A stretch of DNA of 64,000 nt from Synchiropus splendidus (GCF_027744825.2 NC_071335.1:15814501-15878500); one strand, 5' to 3'. Shown: positions 45,101 to 64,000, counted from the first letter of the stretch. Numbers and translations: made by a program. The notes: generated by a model not told the origin, from the sequence alone.

Positions 45101-48100
45101 CTTTGTGCTTCCACCCACCCATCCATCCATCAATCGTGAATGGATGGATAGATGCTAGGTACCTGAGATGTTCATCTAGCTCTTGCTGTAGATGACTCCC
45201 GTCCTGTGGGAGGCGCTGTGATGTCAGGTCTATGTTGTTTTTTGACGGCCATGTCAAATCCCATCAGCTGCGACCATTGCAAGTGTTAAAAAGTTGAGTC
45301 TCTGACATCACTCTCAGGTTTTCGTGTGGGAAGCAGAGCGTCTTGGTGGCCCTTCTCTTTAGCGACATTCTAGACCGGATAGAGATTGGAATTGGTGTAT
45401 CAAACTTGTGTGTTTGTGATTCATATTTTTTCCAAACTCGACGTGAATGTATCTCAGTTGAAGCAAAGCTTTTTTGCTCCGAGGCAGACAGAAGACTTCT
45501 CATACAAATGTTAGCTCTGGGTGGGATGACATGCGTTTGAGTGCTGCCAGGAAAAACACTTGTTTCTCAATTTCCGTGCCATTGTGTTTATATTTGGGTG
45601 CAGCCGTTGCTGGCAGACTGGCACAAGGTCATCCACTTTGGCCGTGAATCTGTGTGTGTGTGTCGACGCTCTGCGTCACCCTAATACTGGCTCTGGAATA
45701 GTTGACATCCATGAGCTGCGTGGGTCCAGCCGGTGCTAAATTTATCACTTATATCTGTCATGAAAGGAGACGTGTGTTATTGTCATTTACTTGGTGATCC
45801 AGCCTCTTCACCTCCTCTGGTTTGGTCATTTCAGGTGGAGCCAAATGCCACGATCGGGGAGATCAAGTCCATGTTCCACAAGAGCCGTAAGTGAACCGGT
45901 CCAGCTTAGCAACCAGTGGAGGGCAGGGAAAACACAGATTTGAATGAGACACTTTAGAAGCACTTTGGAAGTTGCTTCTAAAGTGAGGGGAGCAAAACTC
46001 TCATCTGGGTGATCATAAAGGACTCAAGACTCATGTAGATAACCTGGAACAGATGTTTTGATTTAAAAAATAAAATGAATAAAGGGCTTTAATAACACTG
46101 GAGAGCAACAAGGAAATGTTCATAATGGTGAGAACATTGACTGTTCTGACATCTACATCTCTGGTCCTCCACAGATCCTCAGTGGTATCCTGCCCGTCAG
46201 TCCATCCGCCTCGACCCAAGTGAGTGAAGGTTCCCCTCAGTATTCTCAGAACATACAGTCGAGCCCCAGCTTTGTCTCCCCAGAGGGAAAGTCTCTGAAG
46301 GACGAGGATGTTCTGCAGAATCTTCCAGTGGGAACCACGGCTACATTCTACTTCAGAGACCTGGGCTCTCAGATCAGCTGGGTCAAAGTGAGTGCAGACG
46401 CTAACCCTCTGAACCAGGACCTGGTTGGCTTGTCCGCTGCCTTGTGTTCACTGGGATCCCCGGCTTTTACTGCTGCTCTTATTCAAACTTTTTCAACACC
46501 CTTTCAATGACATCTCATAAGGCTGGCAAAATTAAATAACGGAGAACGTTTTGGTTGAATGTTTAACTGTAATAATGTGAAGTGTCTGTCCGTCTAGCGG
46601 AATATATGAACTGTAGTTTACAAAATACATTCATAGTGGAAAAAAAAATAATTTCACAAACTTACACAGGACTATTTTCACCTTTTACTGTTGATCATCT
46701 GTAATAATGGTGTTGTTTAGACTGAACTGTCAGTCCAGGGTAAAATATAGTCAAGCTCATTTGTTGCTGATACATATAAAATAAGTGGTTTATTTATGGT
46801 AATAAATGTTCCCTAATCCAGAGTGTAACGCCCAAAATATATAAAATAGAATAAAATCGCAGAAATCCAAATTATGAATCCATGATAGTATATATTTTCT
46901 TGTTTATAATTCTTAAAATTATGGGATGTTATCTGTTTTGTAACCACAACTCTCGACTTTTTTCTTAAGATTGCTGTTTCTATGGCACTTTTTAAACCTC
47001 AAGTTTCTTCATTCCAGGTCTTCATGACGGAGTACACAGGTCCTCTGGTCATTTACCTGTTGTTCTACTTCAGGGTTCCTTTAATCTACGCTCCCAAATA
47101 TGACTTCACTACAAGTAAACACTGGGTCGTACAGTAGGTGTCTCACTCTAACTCGCACACACACGCTGAATGACTGTAGTGAGAGGGTCTGTGCTCACCT
47201 GCTCGCATGTGCTGTTCCCAGTCTGGCCTGTATGTGTCACTCTTTCCACTATGTGAAGAGGCTGCTGGAGACGGTGTTTGTCCACCGCTTCTCCCACGGA
47301 ACCATGCCGCTGCGCAACATATTTAAAGTGAGTGATGGTGTGAGGTGGGTGGCCACGTACGTCAGAGTTTAACCCCGTGTTTTCCATCACGCAGAACTGC
47401 ACTTACTACTGGGGCTTTGCTGCCTGGATGGCCTACTACATCAACCATCCGCTCTACACACCGCCCAGTGAGTCCCAGCGCACTCGCCCCTCTGCTGTTC
47501 GCCTCACGCGATAACTCTCTCTCGTCTCGTGTCTTGTGTTAGTTTATGGAGAGCAGCAGATCCGACTGGCCCTCATCATGTTCCTGGTGAGAAGCTGCTT
47601 CTAACTTCTCATGCAGTTTTAATGATGTGATGATGTTCTCCTCAGTTCTGTCAGATTGGAAACTTCTCCATCCACGTTGCTCTTCGGAACCTCCGTCCGC
47701 CAGGTGAGAACTCGTGTTCCAGAGGAGTCCTGGTCGAAGTGAAGGAGTTCATCACGCTCTCGTCTCCACACAGGCTCCAAAACTCGGAAGATCCCCTACC
47801 CAACCAAGAACCCCTTCACCTGGATCTTCCTGCTGGTCTCTTGCCCAAACTACACCTATGAGGTCAAATTCTTTAAAACCGTCTTATTTTCTTGTGTTTT
47901 TTTTCCCACTGTAGTGTTAGATTGTGCGTCTATTTCAACATAAAGTCATGCTAGAAATCCACATCATGTTTATCAGCACAACACTTTTTATAGTGATGAA
48001 TGATTTGTGACCGTGTGACTCCCTGTCCCCTGCAGCTCGGCTCCTGGCTGGGCTTCACGCTGATGACCCAGTGTCTGCCGGTGGCCTTCTTCACTGTTGT

Positions 48101-48209
48101 GGGCTTCATCCAGATGACGGTGTGGGCCAAGGGAAAGCACCGCAGCTACCTGAAGGAGTTCCGTGACTACCCTCCCCTGCGCTCCCCCATCCTCCCCTTC
48201 ATCCTGTAG
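39166..48209 (+). CDS. tecr: Trans-2,3-enoyl-CoA reductase
   Basis: Twelve coding exons: 39166-39180 (MKHYE), 43652-43702, 45835-45886, 46175-46219, 46284-46387, 47018-47133, 47222-47327, 47395-47467, 47543-47586, 47646-47703, 47774-47862, 48036-48209. Joined it gives 308 residues, equal to the mammalian length. It catalyses the last step of very-long-chain fatty acid elongation in the ER membrane. Visible are the ubiquitin-like N-terminal domain ([17 protein letters not shown]), then the steroid-5-alpha-reductase-type membrane domain with [35 protein letters not shown], and the C-terminal catalytic region SCPNYTYE ending in the [19 protein letters not shown] signature. The donor after exon 11 is weak (GTCAAA). 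A second possible first exon is listed separately. Confidence 0.95.
39181..43510. other. TECR intron 1
   Basis: 4.4-kb intron. Contains a perfect short hairpin at 40670-40705 and otherwise AT-rich unassigned DNA. The last part (about 43200-43510) may hold a second promoter. Confidence 0.6.
40670..40705. repeat. Perfect inverted repeat (hairpin)
   Basis: A 15-bp stem CCCTGAACAAAAGCA and its exact complement are separated by 6 bases in TECR intron 1. It could be the remnant of a palindromic MITE; there is nothing else to define it. Confidence 0.6.
43511..43702 (+). CDS. tecr: Alternative TECR first exon with N-terminal extension
   Basis: An ATG at 43511 opens a frame that runs straight into TECR exon 2 without a splice: [20 protein letters not shown], then [16 protein letters not shown] joined to [11 protein letters not shown], ending at the same donor (43702). 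It would replace MKHYE with about 52 residues rich in Ala and Lys. GC-rich DNA upstream and an open frame across the exon 2 acceptor support a second transcription start. The extension is not seen to carry a signal peptide or membrane segment. Confidence 0.6.
43703..45834. other. TECR intron 2
   Basis: 2.1 kb, no exon or clear repeat recognised apart from a few short GGATGGAT-type units near 45119-45150. Confidence 0.6.
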
Positions 48210-48459
48210 AAGCATCCGCGGCGCCGCCTTCCACAACCCGACCCTCACTGACTCAACAAACGCCCCACTTCCACACACCTGTTGTCGCTGCAACAGTGTC
48301 TATCTTGCTTCTTGTGTGTTGCTTAACTTTGCTCGACTCAATGTTCAACAGCATGTGCTCCTGACTGTAGTTCAAGTTTGGAATTGCCATGTTTGCTCTC
48401 AATGATCCTAATGTAATCCATGGCCACGTTTTTTTTTTTCAGACTGACTCGAGTAATTT

Positions 48460-48465
48460 ATTAAA
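48460..48465 (+). terminator. Candidate TECR polyadenylation signal
   Basis: ATTAAA about 250 bases after the TECR stop codon. Confidence 0.35.
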
Positions 48466-48710
48466 AAAAGATACCAAAACCATCTGGATAGTGGTTTTAT
48501 TTCCAGCGTCCTGGAGGACATCCTCAGTCAGGTCTTGGCTGAAGTCTGGACCAGCAGGGCATTTATGGAGCTTGATCAAATGTCCTCCGGCTTGAGGCTC
48601 GGTCATAAAATGTATAATTTATGGAGCATATCTCCGGCGTACCTGAGAAGATGACAGTGCAGTTGATACACACGACGACTGGAATAACATTTAGGGCTTA
48701 AACAAGATGG

Positions 48711-48716
48711 TTTATT
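48711..48716 (-). terminator. Candidate NDUFB7 polyadenylation signal
   Basis: AATAAA on the minus strand, 50 bases past the NDUFB7 stop codon. Confidence 0.45.
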
Positions 48717-48765
48717 AGTTATGGTGGTGGTTTATGTACAGAGGAGAGAGAAAGGTGTTGGCAGA

Positions 48766-51700
48766 TCATGCAGCCTGAGCCTCGATCCTCTTCTTCCTCA
48801 GCTGGAGCCTCCTCTCCCTCTCGTACTCCTTCATTCTCATCACGTAGCTGGAAACGGGCAGGAAATGACGTCAAACTTACACACGAGCTATAATATGCAC
48901 AACTATATTGATTCCTAATTTAAGTGAAAAAGGTGCTCTTGTATCGCGCATCAAGTTTCTTACACCAGTGGCCCCTAATAATTTAGTGCCACGAACACAA
49001 CGCCAGAAAAGTGAAATAGTGGCATGAATATCTGCTGCTGTGCTGTGGTAACATGACAGTGAGGCCTGGTGGAAGACCATTGCCTTTATATCAGGACATT
49101 TGGCATCACATGCAATGATCCCTGCAGACGGGGACCTGATCCCAACTGCAGTGGATTCTTTCTAACTCAGTTCGAGGTGGAACAAACACTTGAGCACTCA
49201 ACAGCAAAAAAAAAAAAAGTATTTTTCTGACCAATTTCATTTTAAATACGTATGACAATCCAGAGGCTCAGCTTTAAATGCGACACTACACACTGACGTC
49301 ACCCACGCAACAACTAAACCCCATTTATGTCTGATATTGTTGATGACAATCCAACTGAAAGCTTTGGGCAACTCAAGGTCATGCTTGCAGAATCTCATAT
49401 TTAATGTCCACTTGGTGGTGCCAGAGCGCAAATGAACCTTCTTAAAGAGACGACTTAGGAGTGGAACCAACTGCCTCAGTGCTTCAAGAAGCTTCATCTC
49501 ACCATCACTATTTAAAGTTGGTGGAGGCGATAACGGAACCAAAAAAAGTGTGTCTACTCTGAAACTGTCAGAAGGATGGGAGCATTTCTGCCTGCATGTG
49601 AAGACAATGACGGCTGTGTTTCGGTGCAACAAAACTGGCCAAATGGTCAATGGCCAAACATAATGTTTCACACAGCTGAATGTGCGGCCGCTGAATTACC
49701 ACGGTTTGCTCTTCAGGTTAATGTGTTCTGGGAAAAGTCAGCGTGGCAGAGTCGAGATGAAAGTACAGCCATGATAATGCTAGCCAAGTTGTTGTCAACT
49801 CAGCTGAGCTTGGCTGGACACTTTTGTCAGACCACACTGTGCAGAGTCGTGACAGTTTGAAATACAATTCTCACTCTGAGAATTGTATTTCTCTCTAAAC
49901 CAGCCAGTCTTGAGTCTAAAGGCAACCTAATCTAACCTAAGTGACTGTTAATATGGATCTCACACCCTCTGCTAATTTTGCATTTGTTCAATTTTGCTCT
50001 TCCAGTGGGCGTGTAGACTGGGTTGATAACTAAAGTGACACTACTACTGTGTGAGCAAGGTAGCAATAACTTCTATTGGCTCTCACACCATCATGTAACA
50101 CAGCTAAAATTAAACAGTCTACGATGCGACACATGCAGTAATTAGTAATGTTAAGTATAATGTCAAGTAGGCCTCCACAATAAATCGAAAAAAAAAAAGT
50201 GATTTCGATTCACCCTTGTGTCTGATTTAATGTTCAATTAATTTCGATTTACATTTAATTTACAAACTGACTGGATTTGCATCACAAATGCTTCGTTCCT
50301 TTGTGAGTTTTACGCTCCCAAGCTACTACTTTCTGAGTTCCCACAATGCTCGTGACTTCTCCTTCAACCAATGACGAAGCGCCTTGTAGTCACGTGTTTC
50401 ACGGGTGACGTGAATGCGGTCGTGACTGGGTCGGTCGGCGACCGGATAGAAACTGAAGGAATATGGATGACAAACTGGGAACTAGTGAGGAAAAAAAGGA
50501 CGGAGCATGGAGAGTGTTCCGGGGTCATGAAAGTGAGAGCACTGGTTCCTCAGCAGCAACACCTGTCGTGACGCAACTTTGTTTTGTCATGGTTTATGTG
50601 TGCAATAAACTACGTATTTCATGAGGAAAAAAATCGTGGCAGAGAATCGTGATCAATTCTTAGCTAAAAAAAAAAAACGTGATTCATATTCTCCCCTGAA
50701 TCGTGCTGGCCTAATGTCAAGTCTCTCCTTCTTCAGTAGACCATCACATACAAAGACCATCGTGAGGCCCTGAGCAAGCAGCAAACTCAGCCACCGTATT
50801 TGTTCCTCATGTAATGCAACCTTCTGGTTTTGGATATATCAGTGTGCAGGGGCATCACCCACTGGCGGGTCCTTTGAACAAGTCCATAAGCGTTGCGGGC
50901 GACTAGTCTCAGTGTCTGGATTCACGTTCATGTGTTTCCAAATTGGAAACAGATTCCAAATCAGATAAATTCAAGCTAAACTTCACAGATATTCAAACAG
51001 AAACTACTACAGGCCCTAAAAGGGTGACAAAAATGTGCGCATATATCGCAGGGCCATGGCTTTACATCACATTTTTACAGTTTAAAAAGCATCAGATTGA
51101 CTTGCGTGTTGAATCCATAGGATCACTTACTCCTGCATCTCGCAGTAGTCCCAGTCGTGTCTCTCGTGCTTGCAGGCCAGGAAGTTAGGCCAGTTGTCCC
51201 GCTTGCACTTCATGAGCTTCAGCAGGTGATGAGCACAGTAGTCCCTCTGCTCCACTGGCACCTGAGCCAAATTCATCTGCTCCTGAGTGGCAACCATCAC
51301 TGCCAAAAGAAAACACAGAACACCCTGAAAAAGGGACACACGACTCAAATCACATATACTGCACGACACGTTTTTATCTTCCAAAATTGAGATGCTCATC
51401 TGCTTTGGTGTTCTCCATTATCCACCAATAATCCATTATTGTTGTGTAAAACACACAGCTTTTCTCAGCGTGACCACATTTAGTGAATGTAAAATCCATC
51501 CGTTGGTGTTGGGGGTCCTCACCTCATGCGTCACAATTGAACACGACTGTCTTTACACTGAATACACAGTGTACTAACGAAAACATTCAGTCATCAATAC
51601 ACACAAGGACAATGAAGTCTTTCGTTTTGAGAACATATTGATCGATTGTATCATTCAAAGTTGCTTCACATTGTCAGTCACGTGTATCTGAATATGCATT

Positions 51701-52011
51701 GCGGTAACATTTCATGCGGATTACGCTAAATGAGCGAAACCAGTAGCGTTCCATTGAGTGACAGCGCTGCGGGGCTAATGCTAGGCTATATAGCTAGCGC
51801 TTAGCCGCAGACAACAACTGGGTCTAATCTTTCAAAGTAGTCAGCGAAGGCAAATCTTGTGTTGCATGCAACTAACGAGTCTGGTGTCTGTAGACAAACC
51901 TCGTTCTTTTCTCTCTGGAAAACCATAGTTGGGGTCAAACTCGAATTTCTTTCTCGGGTCCGGTTCGGTGTCACTCTCGGTGATATAACGTCTGGCGAGG
52001 TGAGCTCCCAT
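48766..52011 (-). CDS. ndufb7: NADH dehydrogenase 1 beta subcomplex subunit 7 (complex I B18)
   Basis: Three exons: 51900-52011, 51131-51299 and 48766-48847, joined 363 bases, 120 residues. Accessory subunit of mitochondrial complex I on the intermembrane-space side. The N terminus MGAHLARRY fits the N-myristoylation motif known for this subunit, followed by [10 protein letters not shown]. The second exon has the twin CX9C of a CHCH fold: [11 protein letters not shown] and [11 protein letters not shown], oxidised through the Mia40 route. The C terminus, [20 protein letters not shown] then IEAQAA, is shorter than the roughly 137 residues of mammals, lacking the final Lys/Ala/Gly-rich tail. The start is set by homology of MGAHL. 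Confidence 0.94.
49859..49891. repeat. Perfect inverted repeat (hairpin)
   Basis: GAAATACAATTCTCA and its exact complement flank a 3-base loop. Stem of 15 bp; function unknown. Confidence 0.6.
50168..50713. mobile_element. Nonautonomous hAT-type transposon
   Basis: 546 bp flanked by an exact 8-bp duplication ATGTCAAG (50160-50167 and 50714-50721). Inverted ends begin TAGGCC on both sides (TAGGCCTCCACAAT and TAGGCCAGCACGAT). It has poly-A-rich inner ends and no transposase ORF. The 8-bp duplication and end type fit the hAT superfamily. Confidence 0.8.
51300..51899. other. NDUFB7 intron 1
   Basis: 600 bp, nothing recognised. Confidence 0.7.
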
Positions 52012-53027
52012 GTCGCCCGTATGGTCAACACTCAGTGACGTATAAATGTTATTATTCGCTTTGCAGAATCCAAATATTTCAACAGTTCAGCAACGACTCC
52101 GCCATTCGGTCACCTCCACGGGACCCCAGCAGACACTTCCGCTGCAGAACGGAAATAAACAGACGTGCGGTGCGACGGAGATAAGCCTCCCCGGAACGAC
52201 ACAAAGGTTCCGCTTATTTATTCAGCTTAATATCTTGACATGAGTGAAAATACTCAATAAATTAGATCATTTGTTCTTTTATAAACATGTGAGTGAACTT
52301 GAAATCACAAAGTCTTGTACAGCCAGGTAAATACCACCATTCTTTTTTATTAAATGATATAGTTCATGTCACTCACCTACACCATTGCTGCAAAAATATT
52401 TAACTATATTTAACACCTATTTGCTGAGATATGAAAAAAAAGATACATTTTACATGGAAAACCTTTTGTTGTGATAAACAACGAAAGAATTTAGGTTCAT
52501 TTCAGGGGATATTTTCTTTGTTTTCCTTGCAGGGGTTTCCACAGCAACTCCCTCTTATCTCCGTCTCCAACACACACGTCATTTGTTGTTGTCTTTTTGA
52601 CGCTCCGTTGTCTCAGTGTTACATTTTTTATTGCTTTTTTTGGCATACAAACTCCCCTCAATTTTACTTATTTGCAACTATGGTATCACATTTTTCTTTC
52701 CGATATCATCATAATCCATGACCCCAATATTATTGAAGCTATATCATTTTTTTTTGTATTTGTACAGCTATCTTTGATTAGAATTTAAAATCATGAAAGT
52801 AACCATCGTGGGTGTATTTATTTATTCATTCGACACAATTAAAACACATTAAACGTGAAAGCTCAAAAAGAAAATATACATTCAATGATTTGCAATTTAA
52901 AACCACATGATCATTTCCTACATTTTGAATCGTAAAATATCAAACAGTGAAAAGCAGCTTTCAGTCCAATAAGCCTTTCATTGGAAAAGGTCTTGAATGA
53001 AAACGATGTTCCATGACATAGTTCTGA
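52012..53027. other. Spacer between NDUFB7 promoter and VCP-like 3' end
   Basis: NDUFB7 promoter region at the left edge, then AT-rich DNA. Minus-strand AATAAA signals at 52817-52826 probably end the VCP-like transcript. Confidence 0.5.
52817..52826 (-). terminator. Candidate polyadenylation signals of VCP-like gene
   Basis: Two overlapping AATAAA on the minus strand about 200 bases past the stop codon. Confidence 0.4.
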
Positions 53028-60816
<7,789 letters not shown>

Positions 60817-61347
60817 ACTCCCTCCATCTAGTCATATTGTTTTGGACAGGTTCCTGCTCCTGCCTTTCTCTGGCGTCAGTGCGTTGCTTTTGCTTCCCCT
60901 GGTATGACGCTCCGTGCTTGTACTCATATCTTGGATGATTCTTCTCCTAATCGTGGCCATTTTTCCATGCGCTTTGAGTTCGTGACTTCTATCTGATTGA
61001 TCTCCTTTGTTTTACAGTGTGTCTGTGCCTGTTCTCCGTGGTTCCTCTCCCCCAGTCCTGTGGACTTATTCCGAGCCCTGGACTCTGGTTTTTACGGAAG
61101 AGGATTAGGGCCAGTGAAAAACAAAAAAAAATTGGCAGAATTCTGACTTTAAAGTGAGAATACTGACTTTAATCTCCCTCTGGCGTTGAGGTAATTCTGT
61201 TCGTGTATAGTATTTTAGTTCTTTGTTTTCCTGCCTCCTTCCAGTGCCGAAGTTGAGTGTATCCAGCCTCCTCCCTGCTGCATGTGGATGTCTGAAACCG
61301 TTACAGGGTGCAGCTAGTATTCTGGTGCGCTCTAATAGTCCAGAATA
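60817..61347. other. Unassigned DNA between repeats
   Basis: No exon recognised. The expected VCP-like first coding exon was searched for here and not found. Confidence 0.4.
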
Positions 61348-61827
61348 CAATGGTACCTCGGTTTTCGAACGTCCTGGACTTCAAACAAATCGAAGAGTTC
61401 GAAGATTTCGAGATTTCTTTGCTTCAGATTTCGAACGAAAATCCAGAACTCGAACGCCCCCGAAAAAAGCTGGAAAAAACACAACGTGCGCAGACCAGAG
61501 CTGGGACAGGGATGAGGCGAGTCTGGGACAGAGCGTGACTTGGTTTATGACTTTGTCACAGCCAAACTGCACAGAAGCGCACATTCAGAGCTGGACATGC
61601 ACCGGGCACCTCTTCACTTCTGGAGAGACGTCACTCACTCGGCAACCCCTCCCACATGCAGCGGCCACACACATAGAGGAACAGCCCACCTGCAGCAGAC
61701 ACTCTACATTCACTCCTACAAAAGTCTGTTTTAAGGCTTAGCTCTTTTCCCATTCATTGTAATGGGAAAAATCGATTTTTGAATGGCCGTCCGGAACGGA
61801 TTGTGGTCAGGAACCGAGGTACCACTG
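61348..61827 (-). mobile_element. Nonautonomous pogo/Tigger-like transposon, copy 2
   Basis: 480 bp, TA-flanked, inverted ends CAATGGTACCTCGGTT and CAGTGGTACCTCGGTT. It is inverted relative to copy 1 (35460-36159) and shorter by about 220 bp. It inserted into the tail of the dispersed repeat. Confidence 0.75.
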
Positions 61828-61991
61828 TATTCGGTAGTCAATTCAACATCCTGTCTTGTTTATTACGTATCCAGAGAGGTTCACTGCTCATGGACTCGCT
61901 CTGCAGTGGGTTTGTGCGTTTTGTGTTAAACTGCGAGTTGGTTTCCAGCTCTACGATAAACGTGCGTCCGCTAGCGTGGCCTGTGGCAGAG

Positions 61992-62033
61992 ATGGCGGCT
62001 CTGCCTGACATGTTGAAGGAGGATCTTAGAAAG
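61992..62033 (+). CDS. Possible first coding exon of an unidentified gene
   Basis: GCAGAGATGGCGGCTCTG has a good Kozak context, and the frame MAALPDMLKEDLRK ends at a GT donor (AAAG|GTGTAG) 42 bases later. The sequence upstream is moderately GC-rich (GCTAGCGTGGCC). The reading direction is opposite to the VCP-like gene, so a divergent promoter is possible. No family recognised and no second exon found in the remaining 2 kb; low confidence. Confidence 0.3.
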
Positions 62034-63342
62034 GTGTAGACCTGCTATATATGATCGAAGGAATACTCCGCTGATAAAATAGTCTGACGCCCATCTATTC
62101 TAGGCATTTCCCAAATTGTTGTCATTTTATCAGCTTCATATAATATCAGAAATGAAAAGGTCAATAGTTACGCAACGGGTCCCCACACAGAGAATAATAC
62201 AAGCCCATCTGAACACACTAGCAGCTCTTATTTCGTCATCTGACACAGGGCCGTATTTAGAACCAGCCTGGTATTGGAAACACTCCGAAGTTAAATCAGA
62301 ATAAGAGTTTGAAAACGGTGACATGCAGTGGAGCATGTACTCACTCTGCTCCTCTGGCGCCAGGCATGGCTGCAACTAGAGTTTTGATCAATTTGGCTTC
62401 TTCACGGTTGTTTGCTGGGAAACATGTGGGGGCTGAGGTGGACGATCCACTCCACTCCTAACTCCGATCGAGCGTAGACTATGTCCCAAAAGTCGTCTGA
62501 AGAGTCTCCGGTGCTTTCTATGGAGTTATCATTTTTTGTTTGATGATGATTCAGGCTGTCAAGGAGGGAGAAAGGTGTCCATCTGTAGCCTCTTCATGGC
62601 ACAGCCCGACACCCTGAGCTCTGGCTTGGAAAGCCACCAGAGACAGATATAGCAGGATATCGCTGCCCTGGAAATAAATACGCCTGAGGGGCGAGCGAAA
62701 AGCACAGACGATGATCTTTCCTGTCCTTTGTAGGGAAAAAAGGTTGCACATGTAAAGACACTTTTTACAAACATAGGAAAAGATCTTTTTGCACACAGAT
62801 AAAATAAAGATACTTTATGAATGGAGGCAATGAGAGAGGCTGACTTGAAGGTCGGGTGGGAGAATTGTTTCCTCTTGCTGTATTGGAATATCCATTCAGA
62901 CTCATTAAAGACTGTAACACAAAAAATAATAATTTCACCTTTTCCCTTATGGAATAGGTCTGTGTCATTTTAACCATTGTCCATTCTAAAAGATTGGACA
63001 ATGGTCAAATTAAGTAGTGTTTTTTTTTTTTTTTTTTTTAAGACAAAAAAAACAGAACAAGTCTAGAGCGGGAAAAAAAACCATCTTGAAATTATTTTGA
63101 AATAATCTGGGAAAAGAAAGACAAGTTGTGAGTTGTTCTTGGTTCTCTTAGTCAGTAGTTTAGACTTACTTCATCCATTTAAGTGAATATTGTGTCGGTT
63201 TTCGGATGTACTGCTGTTAAAACATTTTTAAAATAAACCTATATTGTTTCCATATAGTTGCCAATGTCTCCAATTTCTCACAGCTTGAGTTGCTTTTGCT
63301 GCTTGTTAGGTGATCTTCTACCCGAGCTGTGTAGACTAGTGG
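62034..63342. other. AT-rich DNA, no gene seen
   Basis: Includes a poly-T tract at about 63020-63040. Nothing else supported. Confidence 0.4.
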
Positions 63343-63396
63343 TCCTCAACCCCCGGTCCGTGGATCAATTGGTACCGGGCCGCACAATAAATAATG
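63343..63396. mobile_element. Fragment of hAT-like repeat end
   Basis: The stretch GTGGTCCTCAACCCCCGGTC with GTACCGGGCCGC downstream matches the familiar end of vertebrate hAT nonautonomous repeats. Only this end is present, broken by the next element. Confidence 0.45.
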
Positions 63397-63401
63397 AATT
63401 A

Positions 63402-63660
63402 CAGTGGTACCTGGGTTCTCGACCACAATCCGTTCCAGGCGGCTGTTCCAGAAGCGATTTGTTCAAAATCTGAATCGATTTTTCCCATTACAATGAATGG
63501 AAAAAGAAACAATGCGTTCCAATACACAATAACAAAGCGCGTCGTGGGTCAGCTGTTCGGTCCGCGCACGTTATGTTTTTTCCGGCTTTTTTCAAGGGCG
63601 TTTGAGTTCTGGATTTTTGTTCGAAATCCAAAGCAAAAAAATCTCGAAATCTGAGTCTGA
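63402..63660 (+). mobile_element. Pogo/Tigger-like transposon, copy 3 (truncated)
   Basis: Starts TA|CAGTGGTACCTGGGTT and follows copy 1 through its left part and again its right-inner part, losing the middle and the right end near 63660. Confidence 0.65.
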
Positions 63661-64000
63661 AGGAGCTTTTATTTAAAAATATATATATTTTGAAAAACGA
63701 CCAGATTCTCTCGGTTAAGCCTCGGTCACTTTCTCGCAAAATGAGTAGGAAACTGGAGAGAAACAAGCTCAGGCCTCCCATTGATTTAACAATATGGTGA
63801 TTGAAATTTTTCATGCACTTTATGTTCGGTTTTGTGGTGTATTTGTGGTTATTTTGAAGGCATGTTGAAACGTTGCCATATTGACCAGAGTCAGTGTGAG
63901 GGCACTGGTCGAGAGGAGAGTTTTAGAGTCTTAGTGGGCGCGCAAACATGCATGACGCCTTGTCTGACGTCATCCCCCCCTGGCTACATTCCAATTGAGA

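Larger units (their letters stand above)
48210..48765. other. Convergent 3' ends of TECR and NDUFB7
   Basis: Only about 560 bp separate the two stop codons. A plus-strand ATTAAA at 48460-48465 (TECR) and a minus-strand AATAAA at 48711-48716 (NDUFB7) are candidate polyadenylation signals. Confidence 0.5.
48848..51130. other. NDUFB7 intron 2
   Basis: 2.3 kb. Holds a perfect hairpin at 49859-49891 and a complete hAT-type element at 50168-50713. Confidence 0.7.

Noticed and set aside
47988..48293. Minus-strand frame opposite TECR exon 12
   Set aside because: Antisense shadow of a well-supported exon.
61223..61741. 172-codon plus-strand frame
   Set aside because: Mostly lies in the pogo-like element, with similar frames in the other copies (for example 35439-35807); a repeat-derived frame with no protein homology.

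Overview
The window reads as nuclear DNA of a teleost fish, probably a spiny-rayed one. All genes are split by GT-AG introns, coding density is low, many vertebrate-fish transposon types are present (Ty3/gypsy LTR, DIRS, LINE, Tc1, hAT and pogo-like elements), and every host protein has a clear vertebrate counterpart. It is not prokaryotic; no operons, CRISPR arrays or tRNA/rRNA genes were seen. Exon borders below were read by eye from splice consensus and checked by keeping the reading frame through each gene.

Left part (1 to about 31.4 kb): a cluster of six single-Ig-domain membrane receptors, all on the minus strand and all built alike (signal-peptide exon, IgV exon, stalk exon, transmembrane exon, cytoplasmic exon or exons, with phase-1 introns around the Ig exon). 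The Ig domains carry the extra cysteines and the KYFC and YWCG signatures of the polymeric-Ig-receptor/CD300 (CMRF35-like) family. I name them receptors A to F from left to right. A, B and C have ITIM-type tails. D has two YxxL motifs spaced like an ITAM. E has a long tail exon that lies far from its transmembrane exon. F has a short tail. A and B are a segmental duplication of one another and have since diverged by insertions and small lesions. The cluster is full of transposons: a DIRS deletion derivative (710-3168), a Ty3/gypsy element with matching LTRs and an exact target duplication (5524-10307), LINE pieces, a Tc1 relic and a long GATA microsatellite.

Right part (about 32 to 60.3 kb): conserved housekeeping genes. 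DNAJB1 (minus, 3 exons, with a TATA box and heat-shock element upstream), TECR (plus, 12 coding exons, 308 residues, plus a second possible first exon), NDUFB7 (minus, 3 exons, twin CX9C) and a VCP/p97-type AAA ATPase (minus, 17 exons found, first coding exon missing). DNAJB1-TECR-NDUFB7 is the same order known from human 19p13; the VCP-type neighbour is the unusual member. Introns here hold several small DNA transposons with exact 8-bp (hAT) or TA (pogo/Tc1-type) target duplications.

The last 3.7 kb (60.3-64 kb) is mostly nested repeats plus one possible first exon of an unidentified plus-strand gene at 61992.
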